A stretch of 64,000 nt of DNA from Gelatoporia subvermispora B. Its lineage: Eukaryota; Basidiomycota; Agaricomycetes; Polyporales; Gelatoporiaceae. How positions within the stretch are numbered: the first letter of the stretch is position 1; each line of letters starts with the position of its first letter. Positions 34,254 through 46,700 of the stretch are shown piece by piece. The stretch lies in contig KB445793.1 of assembly GCA_000320605.2 (NCBI GenBank), positions 2,314,803 to 2,378,802 on the forward strand, read 5' to 3'. A model generated the notes under the pieces. That model saw only the letters and a list, made by a program, of their open reading frames with translations, did no database searches and was not told the DNA's origin. Made by a program: the position numbers and the translations under genes.

Positions 34254-37200
34254 GTGAAGATTGCTCGCATAGGGTGCACGTCGCCGGCCTCAATAAATCA
34301 CACTCTCACCAATCACAGTAGCCGACGTGCCCACCGCTGCAGGCATGTCCCACCCAAAGTCGGTTCGCCCTCCTGCCGACCACATATGCACGCAGAATTT
34401 GCACTCGGAGCGCGAATTCGTCGTACGCCCACAAACCATGCAAGGCGAGCGTGATCCGACGTCCAGCACACGCGCCCGGAGATGAGTCGCAAATGCCAAT
34501 ACGACGCCCCGCGCTCCCCCGCACTCATATAGGTATTGCACAATCGAGATCGGCACCCGTTCGCGAAGCGCGAAGCCCCCTACGCACGCGCCTCGTGGTG
34601 CGGGGCCCCGCAGCGCACACGCAGGCCCATTCAGTCGCATTCGGCCGCTGACGCGCGCGCGTCGCCACGGCACCAGCACCGCGCGCGCCCGGCACCTGCT
34701 CGAACTCGGAGTTCGTATCAATGCCATTGCCAACCAAATTTGCGTTCACAAACCTTGAGCCAATGCCGAGTGTACGTATGCATCGCGATCCAGCAAGGAT
34801 AGGTGCAATCAGGAACTTGCTTCACATGTTCTTTGCAATGTCTTCGCAGGCGCCATGTATAATCATGTGAATAAGTGGAAATGGAAACCGGATATCGTTT
34901 CCTTCCGTGGGTGATCGACACTCTGCATGTGCAAATGCTCTAGTCAGCGTCCCAGGCTTTGTCGAGACTTGCAGATTGTGTATGAGGTTGACAGCAGGCT
35001 TGATCTTGCTCGCGGGTGATAACTGTACATCCATGCAAGCGCGAAACTGCAGGTGAAATTCGTGCGTCTGAATTCAAATCTGGAGACAAATTCCGCGCGC
35101 ATATACGATAAGCGAAGGCAAAGAGGCGAATTGGGCTGTCCATACCCAGGGCTCTGTGCCTAGGAGCTCCTCTGAAGCTGGCACGGCTCCCAAATGACTC
35201 GTTCAGATACAGAACCTACTCCGCAGCAGCAGCACCTGACGAACCGCGCGCACAAGTACGACGCTCCCTGCAACGTGTTCTGCTAGGCCCGATGCAGCGC
35301 AATGCGTCGACCGAGGGACTCGTAGAAGACGCGCGTCCGACGTCCAAGCTGTGCTGCTTCTGTGCTTCGCCGGCTCGCCTGGCCCAACACGCGCTGCTCA
35401 AGTGACACGCATATCGCGCGGCCGGGCAGGCCTGTCGCAGGACACTGGGAGCGCGGGGTGTGCATATGACCCGTGCGTCGTGCGGGGCCCGAGGCTGCGT
35501 CGGAAAGCGCATATGCATGGGGAACGGTCGGGATATGCGCGTGAACAGGACGCGGGGCCGGGGTGATTGGCTCGTGGGGAGGCAGGCGCGGGATCCCGCG
35601 GCAGTGGGACTTGCGCTGCCAGTTCTGCCGGGGCCATGCGCGCGAGGGAGGGCGTTCCCATTGCAGAGCGTGCGCTGGGACGTGCCTTGGGAAGGTGCAG
35701 CTGCCGGTTGCGCGAGGGTTCGTTGTGGGAGGCGCAAGGGACGACGAGCCACGCTGCACGCGCGGCCGGCTTCGAGGGGCCAGAGCCTCACGTGCCTGCT
35801 CAGCGTCCTTGGCTACGCGCGTGCCATTCAGTGGAAGAGGAAGAGCACGCCAGGTCGGGCTTCGCGAGGCCCGTGCTGGGAATGAATGAGAGGCCGGTAT
35901 TCGTAGAAGCCAGGTCATGCTTCCGCGCGGAAATGGCAACAGCTGCTGCGAGAATGCACGGTGACGTCATCGCCTCGACCGTACGCTGTGGCTGCTGGTG
36001 CGTTGGGTGCCCCTGCATGGCTGCGTCCCCCGCGAATCCTCCTGTCGAAGACGAGTCCCCAGCGCGCAGGCCTGTGTCAAGGACGCTCCGCTCTCGCACG
36101 CTCGCCCTCGTGCAGGTCACCCCGTCACGCCCTGCACAAATCGCCGAGTCAGATCCCCCGCGCGTCGCGAGCGAGTGGTACGAGCAGCCCAGGCCTCGCC
36201 CACAATAACAATACCGCCCTCGCCAACTGATCCCGCCCGCTGACAGGCCCCCCGAATTTGACACACCGCGATATTGTCTGCCTCGCGCGCGCGCCCACCA
36301 TTCGCCCATCCCACCCGCGCACGCACGCAGCGGTGCATCATGTGCGGCGCCCCCGATATTGCACGATCCCCAGATGTCGCCCGATATCGATCCTGCGCGT
36401 CTTGGGTGCGGCCACCGACGGGCTGGACACCGGGCTCCTCCCATGGCCCCATGCGCGACGTCGAAGCCCGCAGGCCTCGACGCGCCCGCTCCACTCTCCC
36501 GCGCAGCCCGCAGGGGCGACGACGCAAGTGCACAGAGCAGCTCCCACATTCGCGCGTCCCCGCGGGCCAACCACGCCGCGCCCCTCTCGCCCAATGATGG
36601 AGCCTTGAAGGGCCCCGCGCCCATTGGCCAGAGCCCGCCTCGCGAGATATTGAATATCGCGTGTCGTGCGGTGAATATGGCTCGACGGCGCACGCCTCCC
36701 CGTTCGTCCCGTTCGCAGCGGGTAACGAGGCCGCGGGGGCGAGGCCCGCCTGTGCTCCTGAGTGCTGCAGCACAGACCCGTGTCCCCGCGCGACGCGCAG
36801 CACAGAGAATGCCTCCGCCCCGTCCACATACGCAAGGCCACGCTCCGCCGCGGGCGCAGCACCGTGCACCGCGTTCCGTGCGGGGTGCGTTGGGACGGCC
36901 GGGTCACGCACCCTGCGATCGATCCAGGCCCGGCTTGTCGAGAGGAACAGGGACTCGGATTGTCTGAGACGGCTCGTATCGCAGACTCCACAGCGGGCGT
37001 CCGTGGCAGCGTCGCGCGGTCTGGATCGCGGTGCATTGTGGGCCAGGGCGCAGGCCTTAGGCGCGACAGGAACAAGGCCGGCGGAGCGTGCACGGGCACC
37101 AGAACGCGGGCACGAGGCGCCGCGCACAATAGCTTCGCGCGAGAAAAGAGGGAGGGCGACGCGAGTCGCGAGGGCAGAACGCGAGCCGGGACAATAGCCC

Positions 37201-37644
37201 GGCGCGCCTGGTGTGCTTCCTTGCCCGATCGGGCGGTCCAATGCACAGGCGTGCAGGAGCGAAATGAGCGAGACGAGTTCCGGGCGAAATGCAGAGGTCG
37301 GGAGCCCAGAGCGTGCGTGCGTGCGTGCGCAGCGTCGAGAGTCGAGGCCAGACCAGCGTGTGCCCAGGTGGGGCAGAGCAGCACAGCGAGGGGCCCGCCC
37401 GCGAGTGAGAGCCAACAAGCACGCAGCGCGAGACATGTGCGCGGTGCGACCATTGGCTGGGGACGACGATTGCGGCAACGCGCCCTCCGAATGCGCACCG
37501 ACAACTTACAAGAGTCGAGACACGGTGGGATCTCCAGCCAGGCCGCTGCGCACCTCGGGCTCGGAGCTGCGATATCGATCATCGCCATGGCACAGCACCA
37601 CCGTCACGGCCCGCCTCGCCTCGGGCTGGTGACTGCCTCACTCG

Positions 37645-37672
37645 CATTCACCAGCATTCACCAGCATTCACC
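37645..37672 (+). repeat. Short tandem repeat, 10-bp unit
   Basis: CATTCACCAG is repeated 2.8 times. Confidence 0.7.
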
Positions 37673-38801
37673 TTGACAAGCCGCACCGCCCGGCGTGTGA
37701 CCAGCACGCACGCATCCCCGCATCCGAGTTCCCCCCGTAGACCTTCGCCGCATCGTCGCGCGCGGGGGGTGACTCACCCTCCGGCCGCTCGCGCTTCTCC
37801 TCGCGTCTGCCCCGCACACTAAATAATACCTACTGTCCATTCCCGCATTCAGTGCATGCGTGCATGACGCATCGCTCCATCGCCTTGCCGCAATCATCAC
37901 CATACATACATACCGCGTCGCTTCACTCCCGACATCGGAGCGCAGCGACCAGCCACGGTGCAACGTGCAAGTGCAACCGCCGCGCGTCGCGGAACTGCCA
38001 CCAGAAAGCCTCCGCCCGTTTCACACCAATCACCAATCATAATCACAATCACCCCACCTCCCCTCCCCCAGGGTGTCACGCCAAAGCACACAGCTACAGT
38101 GATAGATGCAGGAGGACCCGATGGATATTCATTGCAATTAACCCTACCGCGATCGTACCGAAATGTCACAACGAAAAAAACAAACTCAAAAGCGCGTGGA
38201 ACGAACGGAAAGAGTCTCTGTGCGACTACTGCGTGGCGGATGTATCGTAGGACGGGTCATATAATGCATGCATGACAATGCAGGAGGTTCGTGCGTGCGG
38301 CGCGTTCGTGATGCAAGGTATAATAGTACAGGATAACAGGACAGCAGGCGGGACGGGTCGTGAGAGGCGAGACCGAGAGATGGACGGGAAACCAGAACGG
38401 GAGACCGAGCCGATGAGAGCGTACTGTACATATGGTACAAGCCCGGTGCGGGCGCGAGACGAGCGTTTTCGAATAGGTGGTGGTTATGGTTCGGGGGAAT
38501 GGAATGGGACAGTTCATTGTACGGTGTGTCGCGACTGATGCGGCCGACGGCGCGGGGCGAGGCGGGAATACGAGGGAATAAGTCAGCGCGCGGCGCGGGT
38601 ATGTCGGCGGAGGTATCAGTGGTGCGGGTATTACTAGTTCACAGTTCGCTTGTGGGGATATCGGGTCTGTATGCGCGTGCGGGCGGGCGATGCGGTGTGC
38701 GGGGGCAGGGGCAGTGGATGCGAGTGCGGTGCGACGACAGCGGCGAGAGCGGGTGCAGATGCAGGACAACGAGCAGCGGGGGCGAGCGGCGGGACCGGTG
38801 T

Positions 38802-40732
38802 TCAGTTGTGATGCCGGCGGCGCGGCTTGATCATATCGACCTCCTCCCTGCTGGGGAAGAGGAACAGCCGTTTGCGCGGCTCGTTCACGTCGACCTCGAC
38901 CTCAACCTCAACCTCGACGCCGTCGACGATGCGGCGCTCGATGCGCTTTTGCGGCGGGGTGGGCATGATCTCATACGTGAGCGTATCTGAGTAGCTCCAC
39001 GCCGGCGGGGCCGCTGCACACGATGGTCAGCCACACATCGCTTCAAGACAGACAAGTTGCACGTACTCTGCGACATCCGCGTCCGAATCGGCGCCGAGCG
39101 GCTCGGGCGCACGCGCACCGTCTCGTCCTCCTCCTCGCCGATGGTGTCCACACTGCCGCCCGCGCTCCGCGCACTCCCGCTCGCGCTCGTCGCAAAGCTC
39201 GCCGCGCTGCCCTGGCGGCTCAGCGGGCTGCGCTTCCTGCGCGTCGCGGGGCCGGCAAGGAGGGTCGAGTACGACAGGGGGCTGCGCGCGCCGTCGACGC
39301 TCGCGGTGCTCGACGTCCTGCGCATCTTCACGTCCGGCACGAGCAGGCGGCCCTCCGCGCCCGGCTTGACGAGCGGGACCTCGCGGTGCGACTGCGGCAG
39401 GCTCCGCGTGCTGCCCGTGGGGCTCGTGCTCGGCGCGGCGTACTGCAGCGACGCGCGGCTCTCGCACCGCCGCGAGAGCGTCGCGTGGAACTTGCTGTAG
39501 AGCTCCGCCGTGTCGCTCTGCACGCGCGGCACCTTCGGCGGCGCGCTCGCGATGCGCTGCAGCGTCGGGAAGTCGTCCGCGTCCGCCGACAGCGTCGAGT
39601 GCACGCCGCGCGCGCGGTGCGGGCTCGCGACGAACCCGCGGTACGCGCGCGGGAGCTGGCCCTCCTCGCCCGGGAGCGGCACCTCGTTCGGGTTCGCGAG
39701 CGAGTACACCGACGCGCGCCACGCGTGGCTGCCGTCGGTCCACCCGGGGATCGGCCGCTCCACCGTCGGCGTGGGCGCGCATGTGGGAGAGAACAGGCCC
39801 GACTTCTTTGGCGGCTCGGTGAAGAGCGCGGCCCTGATTCGCTGGGCGGCCATCATGATGCCGGACTGGTAGTCGTTCCGCGGGCGGGTGTCTTTCGACA
39901 CCTCGGGCTCGGGCAGGAGTGGTGGCGGCGGCGGCGGAGGGGGCAGGTCGTAGAGAGCTTGAAGCGCAGCATAGGCACGCGATGCGTACTTGTCGCCACC
40001 GGGGGCGGGAGCAGCAATGGATGGCGCGGAGGTAGCAGAAGGGGCTGGTGCAAGCGTCGAGGCTGTCGCGCTGACGGGCGAGACAAGGCCCATACGCGAC
40101 TCGACCGACGCGCCACTGCTCGAGTCCGTGTCCTCGGGGCCGGATACGTCTGAGACCGAGTTCGGAGGAACGGGGGGGAGGATGGGAGACGCGCATCGGC
40201 GCGGGTCGAACTTGATGTCGAGCCCGCCTTGCGAGTTCTGCAGGTCTTCGAGGCGGCACTCGTCGGAGCAGTAGAGCGGCGCGGGGGTCTGGTCGATGAC
40301 CGTCCGCATGCGCGGCGGCTGCGGCGCGGCGGTCGCAGTGGTGGTGGTGGCGACGGCGGCGGCGACGGGCGCGGGTGGGGGAGTGCGCTTCGAGGACTCC
40401 TTAGCGGAATCGACGCGCTTGAGGGTGCCGTTGGGCCTGACGCGACCAGTGCCGTGCACGAGACCGCCGCGGGGGCGGACGGTCTTGGCGCGGCGGACGG
40501 CGGGTGCGCCTGCGGGTGCGTCCGCGGGCTGCTTTTTGGGCTCTGCGAGACATTAGTAGAAGCTAGGGACGATGTGAAGGAGTGACATACCAGAGGAGGG
40601 GGATGACGGAGGCGGCGCGGGGGTGGCGGCAGGTTGTGGAGGAGCAACTGGGACTAGCATCCGCTTTGGGACGATTTGTCGACTGCAGACAGGGCACCAC
40701 GTCGAGTCGAAGGAGATCTCCATGGTGGCCAT
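38802..40732 (-). CDS. ECL1-type zinc-binding protein (lifespan/stress regulator family)
   Basis: Three exons, 40732-40591, 40542-39067 and 39013-38802, with introns of 48 and 53 bp, give 609 aa. The N-terminus reads DSTWCPVCSRQIVPKR and, after a Pro/Ala-rich spacer, TPAPLYCSDECRLEDLQ. This C-x2-C / YCS-x2-C pair is the signature of the ECL1/2/3 zinc-binding family, whose yeast members extend chronological lifespan and respond to nutrient and metal stress. The long middle is disordered, with a polyproline run and many Ser/Arg segments. The C-terminal exon begins PPAWSYSDTLTYEIMP and contains a repeated VEVEVE stretch before a basic end. The second acceptor was chosen to give this reading; using a later AG gives a shorter variant. 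It is the only convincing gene inside the GC-rich island. Confidence 0.8.
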
Positions 40733-43700
40733 GGTGGTAGGAGATGTGAAGGAGGAAGGGGATGAGGTGCGAGTCGTGATTGGGATGTAGACGAGAGGCA
40801 CGATCGGTGGGGGCAAGTTGAGTAGGCCGGAGTGAGTTGCCGGGATAGGAGAGGCCTGTGCCCGTGCCCTGGGTAGTTAAGTAGTGGAGGGCTTGTGGCT
40901 TTGGCCTATGGGCTAGCAGTGGCTTGTGGCCAGTGATGGCCAGAGGAGAAGCGGAGGGAAAGACCTCGGGCGCTGGGAGGGGATGCGGAAGTGCGAGAGG
41001 ACGGGCAGTAAAGCAGGCATTATTTATCGCCACCCCTCTGACGCTCTGTCCCAACGGTGACAGACGCTCGCTCGTCACGTCTGTCGACATGTCACAACAC
41101 GTCACAAGCGAACCCCTTCTGGGCGACTGGTTGGGATTGGTCGGCGAGTAGTCGCCCTGCGATCGGATCTGGACGCCCATCGCAGGCCATCGCAAGTGCA
41201 TCTCCGAACCCGGCCCAGCCTCGCGCTGCCAGACGCTGCCTCAGGCTGCCTCGCGCTTGGCCCTCCTCGCATTCCTCCGAGCGCGTCTCCCATCGCCCAC
41301 AGGGTCGCCGCATCTCCGCACCGGCTGCCTGCTCACGCCCTTCTGACACCCCCGCCTCGGCCTCCGTCCTTTCCCCCGTGCGACCACGAGCCCTGCGACC
41401 ATTCGTAGCTACGTACCAACCTGTCGAGCCCTGCGACTGGCCCGCCCCGCGTGGCCAATCACCGCGCCCGGGCGCCCGCACCGGCCTCCCGACGCTCCCA
41501 TTGGCTCTCGCTCCTGTGCCGCCCATGCCGGACCAATCGACTGCCCCGCACGCGCGCCTCCCGCCTGGGCCGCGTCGAGACCGCGTCGTGCAGCAGCAGC
41601 AGCGTGCAGCCCTCGTCCAACGCGATCGCGCTTTCCCGATCGGGGCACATCCATCCCCCTCGCAGCGGGCCTCCTCATCCATCACCCCCTCCATTTCTTA
41701 TTTCCAGCTGCCAACGCCAGGCGGCCACCACGGGAGGCCCGTCCAGAGCACATCCACGACGACGGAGGCTCTCCCCAACCCGTCCTCCGAATTACGTCGC
41801 GCATGACGGCACAACGGCTGGCTCTCCCCAGCCTTCTCCTCGCTGCTCGTACCGGTCTCCAGCCGCGCCAGCACGCGGGGCAGCGCACTCCAGCTGCATG
41901 GCCACCGGTGCCCGCCCCCGCGCCGCGCGCGCCGGTCATGCGCTGCGCGACGCCTCCCCGTCCTCCGCGCGGTCTCGCCCCGGGCCTGCGCGGTGTGCGC
42001 ACGCGGGCCCTCCTCGGATAATCACGGCGCTCCCTCCTCGGCCGTCCCTGCGCTCGCGCATCTGCGTCCGCAGCGCTGGCGGCTCGTCTTCGCTCGCGTC
42101 TGCAGCCGCCAGCCGCGCAGAATCCCGCGCGTCCCATCTGGCATCTCGCCCCCATCTCGCGCGCCCGGCACCCGCCAGCCGCCGCCCCAGCGCGCGCGCG
42201 TGCGTGCCTGCATCGCGCGGCGCGATCTCGCTCGGCTCGCCCCGGACACGCCGCGCGCGATTGGCTGGCCGCGCGTGTGGGGGCGCCGCCGCGAATCGCG
42301 ACGTCACCGGCGGGCTCGCCTGTTCGGGACAACGGTGCACGCAGAGGCAATGCGGGGCGGGCCTGCTGCCTTCGCTGCTGCCTTCGCGTCTCTTCGCGTG
42401 CGGCCTGTTCGCCCGCTCGCTGCACCGACGTCATACGCAGCTGCACACGCCGTGGCCGCGGGCCCTCTCGTCGGCCGACCCTATCTTCCGCGCGAGCGTG
42501 ATCCTGCATCGCAATCCCCCGACGTGATCCCCATGTCATTCGCTCCCTCTCTTGCCTGTAGTGCTGCTGCTAATCCGTATGCTGCTGTGCGCACGGTGTG
42601 TAACATAATTCGTTACTTGCGCTGCCCTGTGTCTGGATCCCCGAAGTAGCAGCGTGACAGCCGCCGTGCCACAACGCCCGGATCACGGAATGCACGTCGC
42701 ATTGCGGTATGCAACTGTGATAGGGACATCGTCGCGCCCATTGCGATCTGCGACGCACCCTCGCCAAGCTTCGCGCACCTTCTCTGCGACCCGCACGAAT
42801 CGCACGCCCGCTATGACATCTCCTGTTGGGCCATACAAGGCTCGTACACATCAACGCAGGACGTCACTTCATCGCAAGCCAGGTACGCTGCCAAATCTGG
42901 CACACTCGGACTGCGCGCTCTCGTCCAACCCCAGATCCCCATTCGCCTCGTGCTACCATTCGTTTATCGCTCGTGCATTACGCATTCTGGCGAGTATGAT
43001 TCGAGTAACCAGCCTACCCCGCATCCTGCCATGTCGACTGCTGGCTGACAGTCCCCAAGCGAAGGACACCAAGGTTCGGCCAGGGGCAGATGTGCTGTAG
43101 CAGGGTACGACCCAAACGAATGCGGCCCACGACGTATACCGCGTTTCGCCCCGCCTTGGCTTCTCACTAGCATTTGGTAGACACGATTCGTGTTGTGACG
43201 CGCGATGTGCCTCGGGTGGCTTCGGCCTTACCCATCTCGCTCCATCCCTACGTTCAATCCAGATCGCAACCCAAGCTGTTCTTGACACCCTTCAAACATA
43301 CCCTATGCTATGTCCATCGAATCATGCTCAACAGGATCAAGCAGGCTGGCTCGGTATCGCCGCTGACCCTTCGATTTACATTGGCGTCTGCGTTTCGCCG
43401 TCGGTTCTTCTCGGCTGGCCTTGGCTTCCCCGCGCACTCCGCCCAATAGGCTCCTTCGCGCACGCCAGATAGCCTTTGTGCTTCTCTGGACACAACGGGG
43501 CCCCGCAGGCATGCTGTGTAAGCTCATCCTATTCCTCTGTCTTTCGGCGAGGCCACCCGGGCGTCGCGTGCGCCAGTCCGGACGCAGGACGCCCCGCGAA
43601 CGCCACTTTCGTCAAGCGTCACTTACGGTCGCGCTAGTGCTGGGCTCGGTACGGTCACGCTGGGCTCGGTCGGCCTGTGGATATGCACTAGGTGCGCTTG

Positions 43701-46700
43701 GGTGGTGCGAGGCTGACTGGCAGCGCGGGAGCTACGCGGGCTTTGAGCTTGAGCCAGTATGCAGTGGAGGAACGTGGATTGAACTGGGTGCGGGGATCGG
43801 CGCGGGGCGCGATCCGCGCCTGTGGCCCCCACTCGCGTCCGCGGGCCCTGGGCAGCTTCGTACATCATATGGCAGTGGGTCGCCACCGTCGAACTATGGA
43901 CAGGATCGCTCTGCGTTGGGCACGGGCCAGGGAGAGAAGTGCTCCTGCGACATCATCCAGGCTCGGATTCGACTGCTGCGGCGTGGAGCGCGCATTACGA
44001 TGCGACGCTCTACGCCCGTCCTTCGCGCCTTCGCGATGCGTATATGCGCGCGGGCTCGCGCAGGCGGAACCTTCCTGCTCTTTCTTGCGCTGCTGGGTGC
44101 CAGAGACGCGGCTTCGAGGCTTCGCCGGGCCGTGCGCGGGCGCCCCGCGCGCATCTGGTGTCTACGCCCGCACCCGCCCCGCTCTGCAGGACTGTACTGT
44201 CGCGGATTTGCGCCAAGCATGCCCACATCACGCACGCACTCGCCCGCCGGCACACATCGTCGGCGCGCGCGCACGTATCTCCAGCACGCCCGTGCTCGGC
44301 TCCCCCGCACGACCCCGCATCGCGGCCTGCGGCTTACCCGACGCGCTGTGGGGAGGCGCCGCGCCGTCACGCCACGTACGGCACGCATCGGGCACGGCGC
44401 ATCGCGCGGGCTGCGATCTGTGCGCTGCTGTGACGCCGTATGTGACGGCGGCGCGCGATTGGCGGGCGCCGGCGCTCGCAATTTTCGCCCTTCGCCTTCG
44501 CCCGCTTGTGCAGGAGGCAGCTTCGCGCGCAGCTGCGGACGGACGCTGTGCGTCCCCTCGCCGCGCACGGGTATCGTGTTGCCTATCTGCGCACCCGCCC
44601 TGCCGCACCCCGGTCTCAGGCTAGGGCAGACGGGCTTCAAGGGATTCAGCTTCAGACTTCTCAGGCCCGGCTGAGCTGCTTCGTGTTCTCGACGGCAGAC
44701 CCCGTTTCCGCGAGCCCTTCGCCGGTGTCTCAGTTGCTGCTGGAGGCCGGAGGAGCCCGTGCGCGTGCGTGTTCACAGTCTTGCCTTGTCCGTCCGACAA
44801 GCTCCCCGCGCAGGCCTTCGTGTTCTCGGATGCTCCCAGTTCCCAGCCCTCGCTTGTCGCAACGCTACGCGGTGACCAGCTGGCACGGCGCGCTCGCCCG
44901 ATGCACGATGCAAAGCCGATACCGATACCGATCCTCGATAAGCTCGCCGCCTCTCGCGTTCTTACCTGCTCTTACGCGAATGCGTCTCCCCGCAACTTGG
45001 GCCTCGCAGGACGTGGACGTGCTTCGGCACTTATCTTTACGCTCGCGCGCGCGGGGGTTCCCAGCGCGCGGGCGGCGCCGGGCCAATCGCGGCGCGTGTA
45101 CGTACGAGGGGAGCCTCCCGCCGGCTCGCCTGCAAATCACCATGCGAACGCACACGGACGGGGACGCGAGCGCGGGGCGGAGGGCTGGGGGTGACAGCTC
45201 GCCTGGGGACACGGCTGGGAGGAGATGGGACCTGCGCGAGCTGGCGAATGGCGACGCGCGAAGGGGCGGGTGCGCCCGAGCGCGCGTGGGCAGTTGCGGT
45301 GGATGGCTGGTGCCCTGGTTTGCCGTAACACGCAAATTTCTGGTGTGCGGTCGTCCGCAATTTTTTTTTCTTTGGCTTCGCGTGCAGAGGAATTGCTCTC
45401 GCCGTGATGCTTTGAGATGCAAATTGCTACCCCACCTCCGCGTCCGGGGTCCGGGGCCCCTGCGCGCAACTTTGCGCTCGATGCGGGGAGGGCGCTCGCT
45501 GCTGCGCTTTCGCTGGCCTCCAAATGCCCAAAGGCGCCGGGTGCTTCCGGAGATATCCCTGCTGTGCGGCGCCTCCACTGCGACCACCTACTCTTGCCAA
45601 AAGGCCTTGCTCGCGCTCTGCTGACGGCCTTGCGTCGCTCGCAGTCGTACCACTGCTGTATGTGGTCCACTCATCCTATGGTCTCATCGCTGCTGCTCTT
45701 CGGCTCACGGTTATCTGGTCGACTAGCTGGTGCTTGTGCTTTCCTGGACGGCTCGATGCGATGATGAGCCGGCGCGCATCATAGAAAGCGGAACACGGCC
45801 GGCGTATCTGTGCAGACGAGGTGTGACCGGGTTGGACCTTGGGATGCACTTGCCTCTTTGGCGGATGGCTTTGCTGACTGGTATCCCGGTACCCCGCCTC
45901 CTGCATGCTGTGGAGCATCATCATGTCTCAAGGGATACCCGCTGTGCTTCAGGTTCATCGCATGTGGACGGTTACGATGAACGCTCTGTGAAGTGCATTG
46001 CTATGGACGTGTTACATGTACGCAGACTGCATCTACTCCGTGTTGCGGTAACTGTTGGATTATTGCATAGAATGGTGAATACATCGTCGCATCTTCATTA
46101 GAACGGACGTGCGTTGACGCGACTGAACTGCCGCAGATTGACTCCCGGGTTACTAGTACACACCAAATAGACATCTTGCCATCTGCACACGTTCGCGTCA
46201 ATGCTCGAGTCTGTGTCTTTGTCACCATGGGCACGAGCTGTCCGGAAACATCGCACAGTAATTCCGCGCTCACTCAGTCTGACAACCAATAAGGCCATCA
46301 AGATATCCTGAACCCGAATCACCGCGCGCGAAGCTGGTAAACACTGCGCAGCACCCGCATACACCGATCCATTCCTGCCCCATTGGGGTATATACGCTCG
46401 CCATCTCTCGCGCCGAACATGATACCGCCGGCTGCCTGGGCTCCCCAATCTGCGCACTGCGATGCCGGCGATGCCGACAACTGTGCGGGGATGCAGTGGG
46501 GATACCCCGCGGGCGGCTCGTCGGGCAGCGGCGTGCGGGGCGTGTCACGCAGTGACGGCCGTCTGTCGTCCGTCCTCTGCTGCCGCCAGGAGAGACGTGC
46601 TCCGCGGAGCGCGTCGGACTCGCCGCATCGCGACGACGTGCACGGGAAGCCCCGGCGCGCGGAGCTGCCCCACGGGCGGACGCTGCATGGACAAGGCCCG

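Larger units (their letters stand above)
30600..38801. other. GC- and CpG-rich gene-poor stretch, left part
   Basis: From about 30.8 kb the sequence becomes very rich in G, C and CpG. Overlapping long frames occur on both strands in several phases, all rich in Arg, Ala, Pro and Gly with no recognised domain and no consistent splice structure. This is the pattern expected from stop-codon scarcity at high GC. I see no supported gene before 38.8 kb. Embedded are a 34-bp imperfect repeat array (31461), a MITE (34096) and minor microsatellites. Confidence 0.6.

Noticed and set aside
36117..37588. Frames of 416-453 codons on the minus strand in the GC-rich island
   Set aside because: Comparable frames exist in other phases over the same bases, with no recognised domain. 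Treated as composition artefacts.
39023..40153. 376-codon plus-strand frame
   Set aside because: It is the antisense shadow of the ECL1-type gene, whose motifs and splice joins are on the minus strand.
41451..42539. Overlapping 358- and 285-codon frames on opposite strands
   Set aside because: Low-complexity Arg/Ala/Pro composition on both strands; no family or structure.
43421..45624. Frames of 310-417 codons on the plus strand
   Set aside because: Same GC-driven pattern; no domain and no codon-phase signal that stands out.
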